Shown one piece after another: positions 19,886 to 29,126 of a stretch of DNA of 64,000 bases. The stretch lies in assembly GCA_013376995.1 (NCBI GenBank), contig JACAAZ010000002.1, positions 161,594-225,593 on the forward strand, written 5' to 3'. How positions within the stretch are numbered: position 1 is the stretch's first letter; each line of letters begins with the position of its first letter. Both the position numbers and the translations under genes were made by a program. This DNA comes from Bacteroidota bacterium (GTDB lineage: Bacteria; Bacteroidota; Bacteroidia; Bacteroidales; UBA4417). The notes beneath the pieces are model-generated. The model saw only the letters and a list, made by a program, of their open reading frames with translations. It searched no databases and was not told where the DNA came from.

Positions 19886-21154
19886 CTAATTCTTTATTAA
19901 TTTCCTTGTAAGCACCTTCTTATCCAGTTTGAAACATATCAAATACATTCCAGGTTTCAAATCAGATACATCTAATTGTCCGTTGAAATCTTTCTGAACA
20001 AATATCAATTCCTGCCCGACAGAATTTCGGATGCTGATACTTTTCAATTGCATTAATTCCGGGCAAGAATAGTGCAGTTTATCTTTGCACGGATTCGGGT
20101 AAAACGCTATTGAGCTAGCATCATCACCATCCTTAAATCCAAGGACGTGTTCACTTTTCAGAATTTGATGATCCGAGGAGAGTAAATATCCGGTCAGGTT
20201 ATTGTCGAGCCTGATCTTGTAATAATCTGAAATACCAAAGGAAATATCATTCCAGCTATCCTGGCCGGCTTCTTTGGAAAGTATGAGCCCGGAACTACCC
20301 ACACAGAAATACATCCCGTTTTTAGAAGTGATGTACTTAATATTCTTATTGGTTCCTGATTCCATAGGATTCCAGGAATACCCGCCATTGATGGTTTGCC
20401 ATATCAAACCGCTGTCACCCACCATTATCCCATCGTTTAGATTTGAAAAATAGAAATGGTTCAAACGATAAGCGGTATCCTTATAAACAACTGTCCAGCT
20501 TGTTCCAAAATCGGTGGTTTTAAGTAAAGTATTGTTTTTATATCCTGTCATGAACACATTGCCGATAGTATCCCTGCATAGGATATACGCCGTTGTGTCG
20601 TTAATCAGTTGAATTCTTCCAAACCAGAAATCCAGGGAATCAACAACCGTGCAATAGAAGTTCCCGCCCTCCGCGATGCAGATGTTAGGATTGGCGTAAT
20701 ATGTCAATGCCAAGCCCCTGGAAAGGTCAGAAAACGCAAAATCACTAAAATATCCATCTGTCATACCAGAACCAAACCATATCCAGGATGCACAATCGTC
20801 AGAAGTAGCTGATAATTGGCTGGTTATCTGATCCGTTCGAGATACAATTAATTCTGAAGTTCCCATGCAGCGTATTGAGAAGGAAGAAGTATAGTTCATA
20901 TACGATAGTTGAGTCCATGAGGATCCCTGGTCCATACTTTTAGCAATCCTTGACCAATAATAGTGGGGGGAATTATCATAAACATATCCTGAACTTACAT
21001 ATATCGAATTATCAGGCGAAATATCAAAATCCAGGGCACCATTAAAAACTTCATCCGGACCAGCATAATACAAGTAACCGTGCAGGGTGCTCCATTGGGA
21101 AAATGAAGGATAACACAAAAGCAGAAGCGCTAAAATGATAATTTTATTTTTCAT
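19886..21154 (-). CDS. T9SS-exported BNR/YCF48-like propeller protein, paralogue 2
   Basis: The 422-residue product begins with a signal peptide (MKNKIIILALLLLCYPSFSQ) and has blade motifs like its neighbour (LKTTDFGSTWTVVY, WQTINGGYSWNPM). Its C-terminus is a T9SS type A sorting domain (IAFYPNPCKDKL, LKPGMYLICF, final KLIKN). It shares with the 18404-19690 product both the order of the blades and near-identical segments such as ISIRNSVGQEL and VQKDFNGQLD. Both are on the minus strand, separated by the hairpin-rich spacer. Export by T9SS is a family-based inference; no enzymatic motif is seen. Confidence 0.86.
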   Translation of the reverse strand: MKNKIIILALLLLCYPSFSQWSTLHGYLYYAGPDEVFNGALDFDISPDNSIYVSSGYVYDNSPHYYWSRIAKSMDQGSSWTQLSYMNYTSSFSIRCMGTSELIVSRTDQITSQLSATSDDCASWIWFGSGMTDGYFSDFAFSDLSRGLALTYYANPNICIAEGGNFYCTVVDSLDFWFGRIQLINDTTAYILCRDTIGNVFMTGYKNNTLLKTTDFGTSWTVVYKDTAYRLNHFYFSNLNDGIMVGDSGLIWQTINGGYSWNPMESGTNKNIKYITSKNGMYFCVGSSGLILSKEAGQDSWNDISFGISDYYKIRLDNNLTGYLLSSDHQILKSEHVLGFKDGDDASSIAFYPNPCKDKLHYSCPELMQLKSISIRNSVGQELIFVQKDFNGQLDVSDLKPGMYLICFKLDKKVLTRKLIKN

Positions 21155-21371
21155 GAATTCTATTTTAATGAGTTGATATATAATGCAATAAGCAGGTTTT
21201 TTCTTCTTCGGGCAAACTAATGTGTCATTGGGTTGTTTATAAATGCTACTCGGAAAAACGACAAAATATTTCCTTCACTACTCTTTAAGCTATTGTCGTA
21301 TAATCTTTAGTGTTCTGTAAAACTCAAGCATTTGATCTTATAAATGAAATTCTGAACTAAACTCATTACTT

Positions 21372-21878
21372 ATGAAACCATCTGAATTTGTAGCATCCTT
21401 TGGTCCTTTCGCCAGGCAGACCGAAGCTAAAACCGGTATAAGTGCCATAGCTGTTCTTGCCCAGGCTGCCCTTGAAAGCGGCTGGGGAGCAAAAGCCCCG
21501 GGCAATATGTTTTTCGGAGTGAAGGATACGGATGGTGTTAACGGCAATGAGCAATTGCTTGTAACTTCTGAATTCAGCCGGAGGGCTGACCTTAAATTCC
21601 CCGAAATTATAAGCGTGACACCTGTTATCCGTAATGGGCAGAAATACTTCAAATACATTGTTAAGGACTATTTCAGGAAATATGATTCGCCGGAGGAGTG
21701 CTTCACAGATCATACTAAGTTCTTTTTTGATAATGCACGGTATGCGGCCGCGCTGGCAGTGAAATCAGATCCTTACAAATTCATCGACGAGATTGCAAAA
21801 GCAGGATATGCAACAGATCCCAATTATGCAACCCAGTTAAAAGCTGTGGCAGCTATGATAGATAAGCTGATGGTATAA
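21372..21878 (+). CDS. Glucosaminidase-domain peptidoglycan hydrolase
   Basis: The 168-residue protein is a single glucosaminidase domain (FlgJ/LytG type) that cleaves the N-acetylglucosaminyl-1,4-N-acetylmuramyl bond. The catalytic Glu is expected at position 35 in QAALESGWG, and GNMFFGVK and the Y-rich tail (DYFRKYDSPEECFTDHTKFF) are typical. There is no signal peptide and no cell-wall-binding domain, which is more like a phage endolysin or a tail-associated lysin than a housekeeping autolysin. It stands alone between divergent and parallel neighbours, and a hairpin follows at 21966. Confidence 0.88.
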   Translation: MKPSEFVASFGPFARQTEAKTGISAIAVLAQAALESGWGAKAPGNMFFGVKDTDGVNGNEQLLVTSEFSRRADLKFPEIISVTPVIRNGQKYFKYIVKDYFRKYDSPEECFTDHTKFFFDNARYAAALAVKSDPYKFIDEIAKAGYATDPNYATQLKAVAAMIDKLMV

Positions 21879-21965
21879 CTTATTTCTAATTAGACAATCG
21901 AAAAGCATTTTACCCTTACACGAATCCCAGGTTATTTTTAATATTTTGCTGAAATCAAGCTATTT

Positions 21966-21993
21966 GGCAGGTAATTTCCATACCTGCCTTTAA
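21966..21993 (+). terminator. Hairpin with short T-rich tail
   Basis: Perfect 8-bp stem GGCAGGTA/TACCTGCC, 7-nt loop, followed by TTTAATTT. It lies 88 bp after the glucosaminidase stop and about 90 bp before the helicase start. A terminator is likely; a leader structure of the helicase gene is possible. Confidence 0.5.
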
Positions 21994-22084
21994 TTTGCGT
22001 ACCTTCGGCAAATAATATCTCCGAATAACTGAATCTGAATAAAAGGCTGAGATTTCTTCGCCTTATAAACCAAACCTGATAACA

Positions 22085-23329
22085 TTGAATTTTAATGAAT
22101 TTGGCTTCGACTCCCGCCTGATGGAGAGTATTGAAGCAATCGGCTACGAATCAGCCACACCGGTACAGGAACAAGCTATTCCTGCCATCCTCCAGGGAAA
22201 AGACCTTATAGCATCAGCCCAGACCGGGACCGGGAAAACAGCTGCTTTCCTTTTGCCTGTTATAAACAAGATCATCACTACCAAGCACGACGAGCATATC
22301 AAATGCCTCATCATTGTTCCCACCAGGGAGCTGGCAACCCAGATCGACCAGCAGATGCAGGGAATGTCCTATTTTACCCCGGTAAGTTCCATTGCTGTTT
22401 ATGGAGGAACTGATGGAGCTACCTTTTCCAACGAACAGAAAGCCCTCACTGAGGGAGCTGATGTAGTAATTTGTACCCCTGGCAGAATGCTTGCTCATCT
22501 TAACATGGGTTATGTTCAGATATCCGGCCTATCCTACCTGATACTGGATGAAGCAGACCGAATGCTGGATATGGGTTTCCACGATGATCTGATGAAGATC
22601 GTTTCCTACCTTCCAAAAGAAAGGCAGAACCTATTGTTTTCTGCAACCATGCCTTCCGGGATCCGGCAGTTGGCAAGACAAATCCTTACCGATCCTTTCG
22701 AAATCAGCATTGCTACCTCCAAACCTGCAGAACGGGTAAAACAGGAGGCTTACATGGTATACGATACCCAAAAGATTCCCCTGGTTGAACTGCTCCTGCA
22801 ACAGAAAAAACTAAGGAGTATTCTTATTTTTTGCTCTACCAAAGATAAAACCAAGCAACTTACCAGGGATTTGAAAAAGCTGAAACTTTCAGCCGATGAG
22901 ATCCATTCCGATATTGACCAGTCAGCCCGTGAATCGGTGCTGAACCGTTTCAAAAGCAGGGACCTGAATATTCTTGTTGCAACTGATATTCTTTCCCGGG
23001 GTATAGATATTGAAGATATCGACCTGGTAATCAATTTTGATGTTCCCCACGATGCCGAAGACTACATTCACCGTGTTGGAAGAACTGCCCGTGCAGCATC
23101 AGAAGGAGAAGCCATTACCCTCATCAATGATAAGGATCAACGACGTTTCCATGCTATCGAAGAACTGATTGGAAGGCTGGTTGATAAAATCATCGTTCCC
23201 GAAGTGCTTGGAGAAGCACCTTCTTACAACCCAAATACACATAGCAAGAAAAAAAGAAATTTCGGCGGAAAAAGAAAGCCTTCTGATTTCAGGTCAACTC
23301 ATCGTAAGAATAATCCGGGAAGATCATAA
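22085..23329 (+). CDS. DEAD-box ATP-dependent RNA helicase
   Basis: DEAD-box helicases unwind RNA duplexes in ribosome assembly, mRNA decay or cold adaptation. The 414-residue protein has the Q motif (TPVQEQAI), motif I (AQTGTGKT), Ia (PTRELATQ), II (LILDEADRMLD), III (FSATMP) and VI (HRVGRTARA), and a basic C-terminal tail from about 380 (KKKRNFGGKRK). The start is TTG at 22085: no ATG in frame gives a complete Q motif. The basic tail is typical of the RhlE/CsdA-like Bacteroidota proteins. It converges with the gene at 23337. Confidence 0.96.
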   Translation: MNFNEFGFDSRLMESIEAIGYESATPVQEQAIPAILQGKDLIASAQTGTGKTAAFLLPVINKIITTKHDEHIKCLIIVPTRELATQIDQQMQGMSYFTPVSSIAVYGGTDGATFSNEQKALTEGADVVICTPGRMLAHLNMGYVQISGLSYLILDEADRMLDMGFHDDLMKIVSYLPKERQNLLFSATMPSGIRQLARQILTDPFEISIATSKPAERVKQEAYMVYDTQKIPLVELLLQQKKLRSILIFCSTKDKTKQLTRDLKKLKLSADEIHSDIDQSARESVLNRFKSRDLNILVATDILSRGIDIEDIDLVINFDVPHDAEDYIHRVGRTARAASEGEAITLINDKDQRRFHAIEELIGRLVDKIIVPEVLGEAPSYNPNTHSKKKRNFGGKRKPSDFRSTHRKNNPGRS

Positions 23330-23336
23330 TAACTGA

Positions 23337-24161
23337 TTACTCCATTACTTCTATTCCTTCAGATTGAATGATCAGGTAGAAAGTATTCTCTGACTGCATA
23401 GATTCCGGCATATGGATATTATCTTCCGGGTTGATCTCAAGTATGCTGATGTCACCTGTTTCAGCTACAAGAAAAGCGTTGTAGCTTTTAATATCTTCAC
23501 TTGCTGCCAATCGTTTATCAAGTGAATTAATGCCAATTGGCAAAGTTTCCTCCCTGCAATTTTCCAGGATAAAATCAAATCCGTCCGCTCCTAACTGATC
23601 GCTGATATCCTCGATTTCATCCTTTGTAAATTCGTGATTTATGAGCAACAGGCCAGGATCAACAATGCTTGCCTGCGGAAATTCATCTTCCAGTGCAGAA
23701 TATTCTTCATCATTAGCCGGGTTACCCATTTCAAAAGGATATCCAAGTCCGGCAGATCCAATTACAAAGTAAAAGGGCGCATTTGATTGCATGTTGGATG
23801 GCATATTCCTGTTATCTTCAGGCTTGATTTCCACTATACTCTTATCATCAATCGTAGCTACCAGGTTTATGTTGTACTGGGTGAACTGGCTCCTGGCATT
23901 ATTACGTTTGTCAAGGTTCGAAATACCTTCCGGCCATTGATTTTCGTGACATGCAAGGAGGATTTTCTCAAATTGAACTGCACCAATTTTGAAGATGAGA
24001 GAGTCTTTTTGCAAAGTAGAAAAAGAATAATCTGAATATAATTCACCAGGATCTATTATGACCAGATTTTCAGTATCCTGGGCTTTCAGGGAACTAAGAG
24101 GATATATTAAAAGAGTAATTAGAAAAAGCAGATACCTGGATAGATGAATCATCCTGCTCAT
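23337..24161 (-). CDS. Exported protein with two duplicated domains, unknown function
   Basis: I do not recognise the family. The 274-residue product has a signal peptide at about 7-28 and then two homologous halves of about 110-120 residues. Each half contains I(V/I)DPGxL near its start, a GI(S/N)(N/S)LDKR core in the middle, and ends with (S)I(V/L)EI(K/N)PEDN-x-x-MP-x-(N/S)MQS-x-x-xFY. The duplication is obvious by eye. Eight bases separate it from the convergent helicase gene. A small distance of 31 bp to the upstream LutB-like gene on the same strand allows cotranscription. Function cannot be assigned. Confidence 0.8.
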   Translation of the reverse strand: MSRMIHLSRYLLFLITLLIYPLSSLKAQDTENLVIIDPGELYSDYSFSTLQKDSLIFKIGAVQFEKILLACHENQWPEGISNLDKRNNARSQFTQYNINLVATIDDKSIVEIKPEDNRNMPSNMQSNAPFYFVIGSAGLGYPFEMGNPANDEEYSALEDEFPQASIVDPGLLLINHEFTKDEIEDISDQLGADGFDFILENCREETLPIGINSLDKRLAASEDIKSYNAFLVAETGDISILEINPEDNIHMPESMQSENTFYLIIQSEGIEVME

Positions 24162-24192
24162 AATAAATAAATTATATTAATGCCTTTAACAG

Positions 24193-25584
24193 CTATTTCT
24201 TGTTCTTTTCTTCCCTGCGTTCTTCCCATAATTGCCTGAAGCTCTTTTCAGCCATCTCGGGCAGAACTCTCCTCGGTCCCCAGGCATGAGTAACAAACCG
24301 TTTCATGAATTTATTTTTGGTCTTACCACTGACCATATCCAGCATGTTACGGTGAAGCATGGCTATTTTATAGCCTTTGAAAATAATCCGATCCATCCGT
24401 TTGGTATGGCCTTCCTTTACCGAATCACTCCTGTTATAAAGCAAAAGTTCATGAAGATTGATCTTAACAGGACAAACTTCCGTACATGCGCCACAAAGCG
24501 AAGAGGCAAAACTGAGGTGTTTGTAATCCTTCATTCCTTTCATCCAGGGAGTTATGACACTTCCGATAGGACCACTGTAGGTAGTGCCATAACTATGACC
24601 CCCGATGTTTCGGTAAACCGGGCATGCATTCAGGCATGCACCGCAACGAATACAGGTGAGCGCCCGCCGTTGGTTCTTTCTTCCAAGTAATTCTGTACGG
24701 CTGTTATCCATCAGTATTACATACATTTCTTCCGGGCCATCAACTTCGTCTTCCTGCCTCGGGCCGGAAATTATGGAATTGTAAACACTGATGTTCTGAC
24801 CGGTACCATGCGTGGCCAGCAAGGGCCAGAACAGGTCAAGGTCACTGAGTTTGGGTATGAGTTTCTCTATTCCCGCAACAACAATATGCACCTTTGGAAA
24901 AGAAACACTCATCATACCATTGCCTTCATTTTCGGTGAGACAGACAGAACCCGTTTCGGCAACCAGGAAATTGGCACCACTTATTCCTACATCTGCTGTA
25001 TAGAATTTCTCACGAAGCAATGCCCTGACATATGCAGTGATCGTTTCCGGACTGCTGTCGGCAGGTAAGCCGAATTTCTGATTGAAAAGGGCTGCCACAT
25101 CCTCTTTCGACATATGCATGGCAGGAGTGACAATATGGTAGGGTTTTTCACCTGCAACCTGTACAATATATTCTCCGAGGTCTGTTTCGAGTGATTCTAT
25201 CCCGTTCTTTTCAAGATATGCGTTCAATTCTATCTCCTCGGTAACCATGGTCTTTGATTTGACCACATGAGTAGCATTATGCTTTTTAAGGATCTTTACA
25301 ATCTCACGAAGCGCTTCATCTGCATCAACAGCCCAGATCACTTTTCCGCCCCGGGATTGAAAACTTGATTCAAAATCGAGTAAATACTTGGGAAGATCAA
25401 TTACAACCTTATTCTTAAGATGGGCAGCTCTTTGCCTGGCCAATTCCAGGTTAGCATATTGTAATTTTCCATTTTCAACAGCCGCATCATACCGGGCCAT
25501 ATTGAAACGGATAGTTTTCCTGTGAACTTTATCGAATGCCTTTTTCTCAGCATCCTTCATAAATTTATGGTAGGCTTCGCTCAT
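24193..25584 (-). CDS. lutB: LutB-like lactate utilisation iron-sulfur protein
   Basis: LutB (YkgF family) is one of three subunits of the LutABC L-lactate oxidation complex and carries two [4Fe-4S] clusters. The 463-residue protein has an N-terminal LUD domain and, toward the C-terminus, CIRCGACLNACPVY and CGACTEVCPVKINL, the two cluster-binding motifs. Length matches the family. No lutA or lutC is within the window: the neighbour upstream is rpiB and downstream is the duplicated-domain protein. The partners may be elsewhere or the protein may act in another electron-transfer complex. It starts 33 bp after rpiB on the same strand. Confidence 0.9.
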   Translation of the reverse strand: MSEAYHKFMKDAEKKAFDKVHRKTIRFNMARYDAAVENGKLQYANLELARQRAAHLKNKVVIDLPKYLLDFESSFQSRGGKVIWAVDADEALREIVKILKKHNATHVVKSKTMVTEEIELNAYLEKNGIESLETDLGEYIVQVAGEKPYHIVTPAMHMSKEDVAALFNQKFGLPADSSPETITAYVRALLREKFYTADVGISGANFLVAETGSVCLTENEGNGMMSVSFPKVHIVVAGIEKLIPKLSDLDLFWPLLATHGTGQNISVYNSIISGPRQEDEVDGPEEMYVILMDNSRTELLGRKNQRRALTCIRCGACLNACPVYRNIGGHSYGTTYSGPIGSVITPWMKGMKDYKHLSFASSLCGACTEVCPVKINLHELLLYNRSDSVKEGHTKRMDRIIFKGYKIAMLHRNMLDMVSGKTKNKFMKRFVTHAWGPRRVLPEMAEKSFRQLWEERREEKNKK

Positions 25585-25617
25585 CGATGATGAAATATGA
25601 ACTTCAAATTAATCTTC

Positions 25618-26061
25618 TTAAACAGGGATCTTCCCTATCCTAACCTGGTGACGGCCTCCTTCAAATTCTGTCTGAAGGAATATCATCACTGCATTCCATG
25701 CTTCCGAAGGCTCAATAAACCGTGCAGGCAGGCATAAAATGTTTGAATTATTATGTGCTCTTGCCAAACGGGCAATTTCCGTGCTCCAGCAAAGTGATGC
25801 CCTTATTTCAGGATATTTGTTGGCAGTGATGCACATTCCGTTTCCACTGCCACAAATAAGTATACCCATATGAAAAGTACCTGCATTGACAGCAGATGCA
25901 AGAGGATGCGCCACATCAGGATAATCCATGCTTTCTGTTGAACCTGTTCCGTAATCTTTAATGGAATAACCTGATTCTGTAAGCTTTGCCTTAAGAAATT
26001 CCTTCAATTCAAATCCTGCATGATCAGATCCCAAAGCAAGTGTTTCCGATTTTTCAAACAT
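25618..26061 (-). CDS. rpiB: Ribose-5-phosphate isomerase B
   Basis: RpiB interconverts ribose 5-phosphate and ribulose 5-phosphate in the pentose phosphate pathway. The 147-residue product shows the family signatures ALGSDHAGFELKEF at the N-terminus and ILICGSGNGMCITANK with the catalytic Cys region, then RAHNNSNILCLPARFI. Length is standard. It is the first gene of a minus-strand run that continues with the LutB-like gene 33 bp downstream. Upstream is the AT-rich divergent region 26062-26606. Confidence 0.96.
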   Translation of the reverse strand: MFEKSETLALGSDHAGFELKEFLKAKLTESGYSIKDYGTGSTESMDYPDVAHPLASAVNAGTFHMGILICGSGNGMCITANKYPEIRASLCWSTEIARLARAHNNSNILCLPARFIEPSEAWNAVMIFLQTEFEGGRHQVRIGKIPV

Positions 26062-26606
26062 TGTTAATAAGTTAAGCCGGCAAAATTAAGCATTCTCAAA
26101 GCAGCAATTGGCCTTCTCTTTTATTTATAGGCTATTCGCAAGGAATAGTAAAATTAGGCTCATTTTATACTTTATTCATTTACAATAACAAAGAGTTTTT
26201 AAATACTATCTGTTAATAAGTGAGTAATTTTGTTACTTCATTGGTGATAAACTTAGAACAGAAATAGGATATGAACAGATTTTGGTCACGATTTCTCCAA
26301 AGCATTCAGGTTAGCCTGATTTTTCATTTCATATGAAGAGGATATGAACATAAAATATCAGGAATAAGTGGTGAATGTTATTACCAACAATAATAATACA
26401 CCAATTGTTAATAATCAGGTAAGAAATTAGAAATCAAAAGAAATCAAAAAATTAACCTGTTGATAAGCTGTGAAGAAAGTGCTAACTAATGCATTTCAAA
26501 ATATTCGTTTTGTTTTTTTCCAACACTATGAACAGGATAATTTAACATAACATAAAACATTAAAATAAAAATATTAATAAATAGCCTTTTAGATAGGTTA
26601 GCTAAA
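26062..26606. other. AT-rich divergent intergenic region with four TGTTRATAA sites
   Basis: This 545-bp gap between divergent rpiB and nadA contains TGTTRATAA at 26062-26070, 26211-26219, 26406-26414 and 26458-26466, all in the same orientation, plus TGGTGATAA at 26242-26250. The motif resembles a relaxed DnaA box (TTATNNACA on the minus strand). No ORF or RNA gene is evident. It may be a replication origin or a regulatory region; it must also hold the promoters of both genes. Confidence 0.5.
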
Positions 26607-27542
26607 ATGACTGACAAAGAACTTATAGAACAAATAGCCAGGGTCAAAAAGGAAAAAAATGCCGTGATTTTGGCTCATTATTACCAGGTGCCTGAAATTC
26701 AGGATATTGCAGATTATGTTGGCGACAGCCTTCAATTATCGCAACTGGCGGCTGCAACCAATGCTGATATTATTGTTTTTGCGGGAGTTCATTTTATGGC
26801 CGAAACAGCAAAAATTCTTTCACCTGGTAAAAAAGTATTGCTGCCGGATTTGGAAGCCGGATGTTCATTGGCCAGCAGTGCACCTGCCGGTCAATTTGCA
26901 GCATTTGTTAATGCTCATCCGGATCATAAGGTTGTCACCTATATCAACTGTACCGCTGAAGTAAAGGCATTATCGGATGTAATCGTAACGTCAAGCAATG
27001 CGCTCAAAATCGTTGAATCCTTTCCTAAGGAACAGAAATTAATATTTGCACCTGATAAAAACCTGGGAGCCTATATTAACGGGAAAACCGGAAGAGATAT
27101 GCTTTTATGGGATGGTGCCTGCGAAGTTCATGAAACTATCTCTACCAAGAGAATCATCAATTTGAAAATGCAAAACCCGGATGCTTTGCTGGTTGCTCAT
27201 CCTGAATGCAAGGCTCCTGTATTGATCATGGCTGATTTTATTGGTTCCACGGCTGCCATGCTTAAATTCACCCAACAATCGGATAGCAAGAAATTCATTG
27301 TTGCCACTGAAACAGGGATCATCCATCAAATGGAGAAATTATCACCCGGTAAGGAATTCCTTGTAGTACCTGCAGATGAAACCTGTGCCTGCAATGATTG
27401 TCCTTACATGAAACTCAATACCCTTGAGAAACTGTATCTTTGTATGGTTCATGAAAAACCTGAGATCATTCTTTCAGCTGAACTCATTGAAAAGGCTAAA
27501 TTGCCCATCATGAAAATGCTCGAACTGTCAAAGAACTTGTAA
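26607..27542 (+). CDS. nadA: Quinolinate synthase NadA
   Basis: NadA condenses iminoaspartate with dihydroxyacetone phosphate to quinolinate, the second step of de novo NAD synthesis, and uses a [4Fe-4S] cluster. The 311-residue product has the [19 protein letters not shown] motif near the N-terminus, conserved Cys at 86 and 115 (NCTAEVKA), the HPEC motif and, near the C-terminus, the [13 protein letters not shown] cluster ligand region. Length is typical for the short NadA form. nadB and nadC are not in the window. The gene is followed 11 bp later by a MORN-repeat protein. Confidence 0.96.
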   Translation: MTDKELIEQIARVKKEKNAVILAHYYQVPEIQDIADYVGDSLQLSQLAAATNADIIVFAGVHFMAETAKILSPGKKVLLPDLEAGCSLASSAPAGQFAAFVNAHPDHKVVTYINCTAEVKALSDVIVTSSNALKIVESFPKEQKLIFAPDKNLGAYINGKTGRDMLLWDGACEVHETISTKRIINLKMQNPDALLVAHPECKAPVLIMADFIGSTAAMLKFTQQSDSKKFIVATETGIIHQMEKLSPGKEFLVVPADETCACNDCPYMKLNTLEKLYLCMVHEKPEIILSAELIEKAKLPIMKMLELSKNL

Positions 27543-27553
27543 TTATTTTCAGC

Positions 27554-29113
27554 ATGCAAATCTACTTTTCATATCGACCAGGTTCCAGGCTGTTCATAAA
27601 TCATTTTTTGCTGCTGGTTCTGCTTTTTATTGCCGGAATTTCAAAGGCACAGCTAAATGATTCAATTGCTCCTGACGGCTATATTGTTTTTAAATACCCG
27701 GGTGGACAGAAGTCCAGCGAGGGTACCATGAAGAATGGAAAACCGGATGGATACTGGAAAACCTATTATGAAGACGGTTTGATAAAATCAGAAGGCAACC
27801 GGGTCAACTACCAGCTGGATGGTGTATGGAAGTTTTACGATGACTCATCCCACCTTCAAGTTACTATTGAATATAAGAACGACCGAAAGAATGGGCTTAA
27901 GACTACTTTCCATAAGGATGAAACCATTGCCGAGAATTTCGTTGACGATGTGAAGCAGGGAAATACGACTTATTATTACCCGGATGGTAAAGTAAGAATG
28001 TACGTGCCTTTTGAAAACGGGCTGGAACAGGGTATTTCAAAGGAATATGCAAAGGATGGAACCGTAATTACCTACATTGAATACAAAAAGGGATTTATGG
28101 TGAGCCGTGAACGCATAAACCGGAAAGATAGAAACGGATTAAAGCAGGGTAGGTGGAAGTTTTTCTTTGATAGCGGCCTTGTGAAACTCGACGGGGTTTA
28201 TAAGGATGATAAAAGAAACGGGTATTTCAAGGAATATGATGAAAACGGGCAGTTGCTTACCGTTAAGAAATACCAGAATGATGTGGAAGTTCTTGAAGCG
28301 CCTGAATTGGCAAGTCTTTCAGTGAAAACGGATTATTACCCTACAGGACAGGTAAAGACGGTTGCCAGTTATAACGGTGATGAGCCGGAGGGTGTCCGTC
28401 GCGAATATGCCGTTGACGGAAAGATAATTGCTGGCTATATTTTCCACCAGGGAAAAATGACAGGTGAAGGGATCGTGGATGAAGAAGGAACTAAGGATGG
28501 CCCCTGGAAAGAATACTATGAAGACGGATCCGTCAGGTCTGTAGGTACTTACGACAAGGGTAACAGGGTTGGAGAATGGAAATTCTACTATCCCAATGGT
28601 AAACTGGAGGAGCAGGGCAAGTATAATAAGAAGGGAAAAACGGATGGTACCTGGGATTGGTATTATGAAGACGGAACTTTACAGCGTGAGCAATCCTTTA
28701 TCAATGGCCTGGAAGACGGTGAATACCTAGAAAATGATGAAGCCGGTAAACTGATAGTTAAAGGTCAGTATGCTGATGGCCTCGAAGAGGGAGAATGGAC
28801 CTATGATTTCGGTCAGTATAAGGAGACCGGCAACTACCATGGCGGACTGCGAAACGGTAAATGGAAATCCTATTTTGCTGATGGAACTCCCCGTTTTGAA
28901 GGTGAATTCATTGATGATAATATGAATGGGAAAGTTACCTGGTACTGGCCAAACGGTAAGATCAGGGAAACCGGTTCTTACCTGAATGGAAGCCGCGAAG
29001 GGGATTGGTCATCCTTTGAAGAGGATGGTTCACCTACAATCATTATCAGCTATAAGGGTGATGTAGAGAAACGTTACGATGGCGTAGTGATCAAACCCCC
29101 GTTTACTGAATAG
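27554..29113 (+). CDS. Exported MORN_2 (YwqK-type) repeat protein
   Basis: The 519-residue product has an N-terminal hydrophobic signal segment (about 17-33) and roughly fifteen to seventeen repeats of 20-24 residues of the MORN_2 type: (Y)-x-x-DG-x-x-x-x-E-G-x-(Y), followed by x-G-x-W-K-x-Y, for example EDGLIKSEGNR and NGKPDGYWKTYYEDG. In Bacteroidota, such proteins are usually annotated as toxin-antitoxin system YwqK family antitoxin, but that name reflects family labelling rather than tested function. It sits 11 bp behind nadA and may be cotranscribed. Its role is unknown, perhaps a surface or periplasmic scaffold. Confidence 0.88.
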   Translation: MQIYFSYRPGSRLFINHFLLLVLLFIAGISKAQLNDSIAPDGYIVFKYPGGQKSSEGTMKNGKPDGYWKTYYEDGLIKSEGNRVNYQLDGVWKFYDDSSHLQVTIEYKNDRKNGLKTTFHKDETIAENFVDDVKQGNTTYYYPDGKVRMYVPFENGLEQGISKEYAKDGTVITYIEYKKGFMVSRERINRKDRNGLKQGRWKFFFDSGLVKLDGVYKDDKRNGYFKEYDENGQLLTVKKYQNDVEVLEAPELASLSVKTDYYPTGQVKTVASYNGDEPEGVRREYAVDGKIIAGYIFHQGKMTGEGIVDEEGTKDGPWKEYYEDGSVRSVGTYDKGNRVGEWKFYYPNGKLEEQGKYNKKGKTDGTWDWYYEDGTLQREQSFINGLEDGEYLENDEAGKLIVKGQYADGLEEGEWTYDFGQYKETGNYHGGLRNGKWKSYFADGTPRFEGEFIDDNMNGKVTWYWPNGKIRETGSYLNGSREGDWSSFEEDGSPTIIISYKGDVEKRYDGVVIKPPFTE

Positions 29114-29126
29114 AAGATTTGATATT

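Noticed and set aside
22046..22083. TPP-riboswitch-like cores CTGAGA and ACCTGAT before the helicase gene
   Set aside because: The required downstream CTGG-TAAT-CCAG block and a closing stem are absent, and a DEAD-box helicase is not a usual TPP target. The two short motifs are most likely coincidental.
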